Part shown: one piece after another, positions 59,145 through 64,000 of the stretch
Layout: each line of letters opens with the position of its first letter
How positions within the stretch are numbered: position 1 is the stretch's first letter
Assembly: GCF_002305875.1 (NCBI RefSeq)
Contig: NZ_CP022098.1
Coordinates: forward strand, 9,982,001-10,046,000
Length of the DNA stretch: 64,000 nucleotides
Direction: 5' to 3'
Source of the DNA: Cystobacter fuscus
GTDB taxonomy: Bacteria; Myxococcota; Myxococcia; Myxococcales; Myxococcaceae
Notes under the pieces: generated by a model
Database searches by the model: none
The model's input: the letters and a program-made list of their open reading frames with translations, nothing else
What the model was told of the DNA's origin: nothing
Translations under genes and position numbers: made by a program

Positions 59145-61874
59145 CTAGAGGCTCTGCGCGATCGTCTGCCGGTTGAGGATGCGCGGCGTGATGAAGATGA
59201 GCAGTTCCTGCCGGTTGTCGCTCTCCGCGTGCCGCTTGAACAGCAGGCCCAGGATGGGAATCTTCGACAGGAAGGGCACCGAGGCGGTCGTCGTGCTGCC
59301 GCGGCGCACGTAGATGCCACCGATGACGGTGGTGTCACCGTCCTTCACCAGCACCTGGGTATTGGCCTCCTTGCGCTGGATGGCGGGCTGACCGTTGGAA
59401 CCGGTGTTGGCCGGGTCCGGCTGGTTGTTCTGGGCGTTGATGGTCATCAGGATGCTGCCATCCTGGGTGATGTGGGGCGTCACCTCGAGCGACAGGCGCG
59501 CCTCGACGAAGGTGGTGTTGGCGCCCGCCGAGGACACCTGGCTGAAGGGCAGCGACACGCCCTGGCTGATGCGGGCGGTGTTGTTGTCCAGGGTCGTCAC
59601 CTTGGGCGAGGAGATGGTCTTCAGCGTACCCTCGAGTTCCGCCGCCGACAGGCGCAGGTTGAGGGCGAGCGCACCACCCGCCGAACCGAAGACGAAGCTC
59701 ATGGCACCACCCGTTCCCACGTCCGCGGCCGCCGGCAGGTTGACGGCGAAGTTGGGGATGGGGGGAAGGCCCGGTGCCGTTCCCGTCACACCACCGGTCG
59801 CCACCGCCGTGCTGGGGAAGATCAGACCGGTGGCATTACCCACGGACCGCGAGGCGATGGCCTGGCCACCCCACTGCACACCCAGTTCCCGGCTGAACGT
59901 GGTGTTGGCTTCCACGATACGGCTCTCGATGAGCACCTGGGGCGTCTGGGTGTCCAGGTTGCGCACGAGGGCGCGCGCCTTCTCGATGTTGGCGCGCACA
60001 TCCTTCGTGATGAGCACGTTGGTGCGCGTGTCCACCGTCACCGTGCCCCGCTCGCTCAGCACGTCCTTGACCCGGGCGGCCATTTCGCTGGCGGTGGCGT
60101 AGTTGACCGGGATGAGGTTCACCACCAGGTCCTCCAGGGCGATGAGCGACTTCTTGCGCTCCTGGCGCAGCTTGCTCTCCTCTTCCAGCGTCTTGAGCGG
60201 AGCCACGCGCAGGATGTTGCCGAGGTCCTCCTTGCCCAGCGACTTGGTGCGCAGGACGATGTCGAGCGCCTGATCCCACGGCACGTTGCGCAGGCGCAGG
60301 CTCAGCTTGCCCGTCACGTCATCGGAGACGACGATGTTCTTCTTGGCGAGCTCCGCGATGATGCGCAGCAGGTTCTGGATGTCGATGTCCTTGAACTCGA
60401 AGGACACCTTCTTGCCGCGGTAGCGGGCCTGCTGCGGCGCGCCCTCGGCGGCGTAGGTGGGCGCCTCGGCGGTGAAGCCAGCGGTGCGCTGGGTGACGGT
60501 CACCTGCTCCGTCTTCACGCCATTGACGCTCAGCCGCCACGACAGACCGCCCGACACCTGGCTCACGTTCTCCTCGATGGCGCCATCGGCGGCCACCACC
60601 AGGCGCACCCGGTTGCCCTCACCCGGCACCGAGAAGGCGCTGATCATCTTCACCGGCGTGTCCAGCTCGCTGGTGTCCAGGCTGCGCTCCAGCCGCCGCG
60701 GCAGCCGGGCATTCTCCAGCGTCAGCACCGCGCTGCGCGGATCCGGCCGTTCCACCTTCCACGCCACCGCGCCCGACAGCTTCAGGTTCACCCGGCCGCC
60801 GGACTCGTTCTCGTCGAAGGACAGCTCCTTCACGTCGACGGCGGGCAGGCGCGCGTCCACGGGGGTGGTGCGCAGGGGCTCGCTCTCGGCCACCATCTTC
60901 TCCGGCGTGCTGGCCGGAGCGTTGGACTGACGGGCCAGCTTTCCACCGAACACCACGGCCAGACCGCGGCCCGAGCGCTCCACGTGATAGGCGGGCATGG
61001 TGTTGCGCACGTCCAGCACCAGACGAACCTTGTCCGAGTGGGCACCCACCCGCAGGTCCTTCACCGCCCCGGAGTTCACGCGCGGAGCCCGCGCCGCCAG
61101 GCCCACGCCATACACGTCCACCGCGAGCCGGGGAGGATCCGCCAGCTCCAGTACCTCGTAGCGGGCGACCTCGCCGTCCGCGCGGATGTTCAGCGTGTCG
61201 CGGGCGAAGGAGAGCCCGGTGATGCGACGGGCCGGATGCGCCACCTCGCGCTCGTCCGCCTCGGCCGCCACCACGTTCTCCGGCAGCGCGGCGGCCTTGT
61301 CCTGGCTCACCTCCGCGACGGGCCGGGGAGAAGCGGCCCGGGTCTCCGCGGGCCCGGCGCTGGCCACGGGGGCCGGCTCGGGCTTCACCTCGGGCGCGGG
61401 CGTCTTCACCTCGGGCGCGGGCGTCTTCACCTCGGGAGCGGCGGCCACGGGCGCGGGCGCCTGGGTGCCCTCCACGGAGATGACGACCCGGTTGCCATCC
61501 GCGCGCACGTCATATTGAGCCGCCTGCTGCAGGGCCACCAGGAGCCGGCCCACGCTGGCGCGCTCGTCGGAGAACTGGGAGGCCACCACGCCCACCACCG
61601 GACCCTGCCCGTTGTGGTGGCCCTTGATGCCCGTGGCGTCCGCCGACGACAGGTCCACCACCAGGCGCTCGGGTCCACTGAGCCGGAAGACCGTGAAGGT
61701 GGGCGCCCGTGTGCCCGTGACGACCACCTGGGCGCCCGCTCCCGTCTGCACGACCTTCAGGTCCCGCAACGTATTGAGTTCGGCGGCCTGGGAGTCCAGG
61801 CCCAGGGTGGCGACCACCAGGGCCACCACCACGCTCACCAACTTGCCCCTCGTCACAACGCTCTCCTCGAGCAT
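59145..61874 (-). CDS. pilQ: Type IV pilus secretin PilQ
   Basis: PilQ forms the outer-membrane gate for the pilus. The 909-residue protein has a signal peptide (to about 30) and three AMIN domains (about 35-135, 210-300, 325-430) that bind peptidoglycan. The linker after the first carries three PAPEVK repeats. An STN domain follows (about 470-530, VSFEFKDIDIQNLLRIIAEL), then a secretin N1-type domain (about 580-650, VNYATASEMAARVKDVLSE) and the secretin core from about 650 (VLIESRIVEANTTFSRELGV, VPFLSKIPILGLLFK, ELLIFITPRIL). Length is close to that of the Myxococcus protein. ATG at 61874 has AGGGGA upstream. Confidence 0.96.
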   Translation of the reverse strand: MLEESVVTRGKLVSVVVALVVATLGLDSQAAELNTLRDLKVVQTGAGAQVVVTGTRAPTFTVFRLSGPERLVVDLSSADATGIKGHHNGQGPVVGVVASQFSDERASVGRLLVALQQAAQYDVRADGNRVVISVEGTQAPAPVAAAPEVKTPAPEVKTPAPEVKPEPAPVASAGPAETRAASPRPVAEVSQDKAAALPENVVAAEADEREVAHPARRITGLSFARDTLNIRADGEVARYEVLELADPPRLAVDVYGVGLAARAPRVNSGAVKDLRVGAHSDKVRLVLDVRNTMPAYHVERSGRGLAVVFGGKLARQSNAPASTPEKMVAESEPLRTTPVDARLPAVDVKELSFDENESGGRVNLKLSGAVAWKVERPDPRSAVLTLENARLPRRLERSLDTSELDTPVKMISAFSVPGEGNRVRLVVAADGAIEENVSQVSGGLSWRLSVNGVKTEQVTVTQRTAGFTAEAPTYAAEGAPQQARYRGKKVSFEFKDIDIQNLLRIIAELAKKNIVVSDDVTGKLSLRLRNVPWDQALDIVLRTKSLGKEDLGNILRVAPLKTLEEESKLRQERKKSLIALEDLVVNLIPVNYATASEMAARVKDVLSERGTVTVDTRTNVLITKDVRANIEKARALVRNLDTQTPQVLIESRIVEANTTFSRELGVQWGGQAIASRSVGNATGLIFPSTAVATGGVTGTAPGLPPIPNFAVNLPAAADVGTGGAMSFVFGSAGGALALNLRLSAAELEGTLKTISSPKVTTLDNNTARISQGVSLPFSQVSSAGANTTFVEARLSLEVTPHITQDGSILMTINAQNNQPDPANTGSNGQPAIQRKEANTQVLVKDGDTTVIGGIYVRRGSTTTASVPFLSKIPILGLLFKRHAESDNRQELLIFITPRILNRQTIAQSL

Positions 61875-61942
61875 GCTTCCCCTCAACAAGTTGCACTGTG
61901 CCATTGGGCGCCAGGATTGCTCGGCTCCAAGACACCGGGACG

Positions 61943-62515
61943 CTACGGCTCCCAGTTCTTGCCTGTCATCATGTTGTAGGCAGGATCCATCTTGTCATCC
62001 TGCTTCAGCCCCAGCTTCACTGGGTTGTAGACCACCCGCTCCGGCGTGGTGATGGTCTCGGTGACGACCACCTCATCCCGGAGGATCTGCGTGACCTTGC
62101 CACCCGAGCGGCCCACCCGGCTGTTGCGGCGCACGATGTGACCGCGCCCCATCGGGTCCTCCACCATGGCCATCGGGTTGGCATCCCCCGACACCACGGC
62201 CACCAGCTTGAGCTGGTCGATGTCCCACTGACAGAGCGCCTCGGTGCAGGCCGTCAGCAGCTGCGCGCCCACGGGCGTGTCAGCGGCCTTGATGTCCTCG
62301 ACGGGGCTGCGGAACGGATCGCGCTTGCCCACCGGGTTGTAGTTGTAGACATACAACGGAGCGGCCACCGCGGGCTCCGCGGGTTTCTCCGGGGCGGGCT
62401 CTTCCTGAGCCGCCGGCCTGGCCGCTACTGGCGGGGGCGGCGGCTCTTCCTCGCCGCAACCCACCAGGGAGAGGGCCAGCGCCCCCGAAATGAACATGGA
62501 GTGGAACGTCTTCAT
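61943..62515 (-). CDS. pilP: Pilus assembly lipoprotein PilP
   Basis: PilP links the inner-membrane PilMNO complex to PilQ. The 190-residue protein has a lipobox (SLVGC, Cys20), a Pro/Ala/Glu-rich tether (about 24-55) and the PilP beta domain (about 60-160), with KRDPFRSPVED, DIDQLKLVAVVSG and MVEDPMGRGHIVRRNSRVG. The remaining tail is a MXXN-like extension. ATG at 62515 is supported by AAGGGG upstream. It lies between pilO and pilQ as expected. Confidence 0.93.
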   Translation of the reverse strand: MKTFHSMFISGALALSLVGCGEEEPPPPPVAARPAAQEEPAPEKPAEPAVAAPLYVYNYNPVGKRDPFRSPVEDIKAADTPVGAQLLTACTEALCQWDIDQLKLVAVVSGDANPMAMVEDPMGRGHIVRRNSRVGRSGGKVTQILRDEVVVTETITTPERVVYNPVKLGLKQDDKMDPAYNMMTGKNWEP

Positions 62516-62591
62516 CCTCTGGACCCCTTGTCGCCCCAATTCCAGGACCGATCAAGTTTCTGCGACGACATTGGTTTTCGGTGGGCCTCGC

Positions 62592-63164
62592 CTATTTGAC
62601 GAAGCGGAAGGTCGTGGCCATGAACGAACTGCTGAGCACCACCTTTTCGTTCTTCACCCGGGCGCCCTCGAGCTTGATGTTGTTGACGTTCACGATGCGC
62701 CGCATGTTCGACACCTCCTGCAGGAACATGGCGATCTCGTGGTAGTTGCCACTCACCACCATGCGCACGGGGATGCGCGAGAAGAACTCGTCGCCCACCA
62801 CCGACTCGGGACCCGGCTCCACGCGGGAAATCTCCAGCCCCGACTTCTTGCCGATGTCGTTGAGCTGCGCGAGCAGCTCCTCGACGTCCTTGTTCTGGGG
62901 CAGCTCGGTGAGCGCCTCGGCGAGCTTCTGCTCCAGCACGTCCATCTCACGCCGACGCTCGTTGAGGTTCTGGGCGATCTCGCTCTTCTCCGCCAGATCC
63001 AGATCCAGCTTGCGCTGCTGCGCGCGCAACGAGACCGACTCGTTCTCCAACGGCTCGATGACGAGGAAATAGTTGGCGGCGGTCATGAGGACCACCAGTG
63101 CCGCCAGGCCACCGAACTTCGCCGCGGGCGGCGCCTTCACGATCCTGTCGAGATACTTGTCCAT
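62592..63164 (-). CDS. pilO: Pilus assembly protein PilO
   Basis: PilO pairs with PilN in the inner membrane. The 190-residue protein has one helix (about 17-36) followed by a coiled coil (about 40-90, VSLRAQQRKLDLDLAEKSEI) and a ferredoxin-like domain (about 90-190, LEISRVEPGPESVVGDEFFS and VSGNYHEIAMFLQEVSNMRR). ATG at 63164 is preceded by AAGGGA. The 14-bp gap to pilN and the 76-bp gap to pilP fit one operon. Confidence 0.94.
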   Translation of the reverse strand: MDKYLDRIVKAPPAAKFGGLAALVVLMTAANYFLVIEPLENESVSLRAQQRKLDLDLAEKSEIAQNLNERRREMDVLEQKLAEALTELPQNKDVEELLAQLNDIGKKSGLEISRVEPGPESVVGDEFFSRIPVRMVVSGNYHEIAMFLQEVSNMRRIVNVNNIKLEGARVKNEKVVLSSSFMATTFRFVK

Positions 63165-63178
63165 CGCGATGCGTCCCT

Positions 63179-63859
63179 TCAGATGGCGTAGTTGGAGGAG
63201 AGGGAGATGTCGAATTCCACCGTCGACACATCACCCGGCTTGGAGTTCTGGTTCTGCTGCTGGGTGCTCCTGAGGTCCACGTTGGTGAAGAAGGGCTTGA
63301 TGTCCCCCACCGGGAACTCCTCGATGGAGACCTCGGCCGACAGCAGCTCGACACGCGAGGTCTTCGCATCGCGGCGCTGCTCCACCAGGCGGCCAATGCC
63401 CTTGGGCGTCCACACCATGCCGTTGAGGTTGCGCATCAGCTCGGCCACGTCGTCATGGCTGACGGCGGAGCCGAGCAGGCTCACCGCGCCTCGCTCCTCG
63501 TTGAAGCTCTTGATCCAGGCCTTCTTCGGGATGGAATTGGCCAGCGCGTCCAGCATCCGCACGGGACCGGAGCGGCCGCGACGCAGCTCGTCCAGCACCG
63601 CGAGCTTCTTCTCCACCTCGGCCTTGCGAGCATTGATGTGCTGCACCTCGCCGATCGTCTTCTCCAGGTCGGCGATGCGCTTGCGGGTCTGCGCGAGACC
63701 TTCCCTCTGCTTGACCACGACGCCTTCACGGTCGGAGTACCAGAAGAAGTTGCCCGCGCCCGCGCCCAGCAGGACGAGCGCGAAGAGGGCCAGGATCTGC
63801 CGGCCCGCCTCCTGCTTGACTTTCTTGCGGACGGGCAAAAGGTTGATGCGGATCATCAT
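63179..63859 (-). CDS. pilN: Pilus assembly protein PilN
   Basis: PilN binds PilM through its cytoplasmic N-terminus (IRINLLPVRKK, residues 3-13) and PilO through its periplasmic domain. The 226-residue protein has one membrane helix (about 23-42), a coiled coil (REGLAQTRKRIADLEKTIGE) and a periplasmic beta domain (GAVSLLGSAVSHDDVAELMR, VELLSAEVSIEEFPVG). Two ATGs in a row (63859 and 63856) are possible starts. It follows pilM by 30 bp. Confidence 0.95.
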   Translation of the reverse strand: MMIRINLLPVRKKVKQEAGRQILALFALVLLGAGAGNFFWYSDREGVVVKQREGLAQTRKRIADLEKTIGEVQHINARKAEVEKKLAVLDELRRGRSGPVRMLDALANSIPKKAWIKSFNEERGAVSLLGSAVSHDDVAELMRNLNGMVWTPKGIGRLVEQRRDAKTSRVELLSAEVSIEEFPVGDIKPFFTNVDLRSTQQQNQNSKPGDVSTVEFDISLSSNYAI

Positions 63860-63889
63860 GTGAGTCGGTCCTTCGGAAAGGGAGGGAGA

Positions 63890-64000
63890 TCAGGCCAGCT
63901 TGTCGCCAGGACGCCGGAGAGCCAGACCCACGGCCACCGCGGCCATCGGCGCCACCTCCATGATGAAGGCGGGGTCGAACTTGCGGTTGTCCACGTCGAT
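63890..64000 (-). CDS. pilM: Pilus assembly ATPase-fold protein PilM, C-terminal end
   Basis: Only the last 36 codons lie in the window; the rest is beyond the right edge. They read IDVDNRKFDPAFIMEVAPMA followed by AVAVGLALRRPGDKL-A and TGA at 63892-63890. This is the characteristic end of the actin-like PilM, which sits on the cytoplasmic face and binds PilN. Position before pilN confirms it. The gene is expected to open the pilMNOPQ operon. Confidence 0.88.
   Translation of the reverse strand: MDVDNRKFDPAFIMEVAPMAAVAVGLALRRPGDKLA

Overview
The window is high-GC DNA whose gene content and order point to a myxobacterium of the Myxococcus/Archangium/Cystobacter group. The best evidence is the right-hand 20 kb. 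There pilM-N-O-P-Q is followed on the same strand by a lipoprotein gene, the roadblock gene mglC, efp, accB, accC and a 1020-residue TPR protein that matches SgmX in size and position. As I recall it, this is the order of the Myxococcus xanthus pilQ-mglC-sgmX locus. A carF homologue (plasmalogen-forming desaturase), PEGA proteins and many large lipoproteins agree with this placement.

Layout. 1-6.9 kb: the start of an M1-type peptidase, a rhomboid protease, a PEGA protein, a lipoprotein, a processive family-2 glycosyltransferase, D-Ala-D-Ala ligase and an RNase Z-like hydrolase. 7-16 kb is the accessory-looking part: a 5'-truncated propeller gene, a cysteine-rich repeat lipoprotein, a CoA-transferase, a deoxyhypusine-synthase-like protein, a pirin, an O-methyltransferase, KptA, a LysR regulator and an orphan protein. 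15.6-18.7 kb: a peroxide module (oxyR, divergent catalase, ankyrin partner) with a clear OxyR-type dyad. 18.7-20.2 kb: an editing-domain-less threonyl-tRNA synthetase preceded by a threonine-codon-rich leader ORF and mutually exclusive hairpins. 20.2-30.5 kb: an envelope cluster (methyltransferase lipoprotein, glutaminyl cyclase, Ctp protease, hydrolase, oxidoreductase, EnvC, FtsX, FtsE), then carF and murI. 31.8-35.1 kb: tolQ-tolR-tolA-tolB without pal. 35.1-39.6 kb: aminotransferase, Ppx/GppA, MFS transporter, old yellow enzyme.

From 39.6 kb to the right edge every gene is on the minus strand. Read in transcription order: pilMNOPQ, lipoprotein, mglC, efp, accB, accC, sgmX, an ExeA/GspA-like ATPase, tamB, tamA (about seven POTRA-like repeats), an acyltransferase, a 751-residue orphan and an arylamine acetyltransferase that lacks its catalytic cysteine. 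The block joins the type IV pilus machine, two polarity factors, the first step of fatty-acid synthesis, proline-stall translation and outer-membrane assembly.

The most interesting signal is the Thr-codon leader upstream of the second-type thrS at 18.77-18.95 kb, which looks like a translation-sensing control region. Two genes (rhomboid and accB) carry single-base frameshifts at G/C homopolymers; accB should be essential, so these are more likely base-call errors than mutations. No rRNA, intact tRNA, insertion sequence or CRISPR array was seen.
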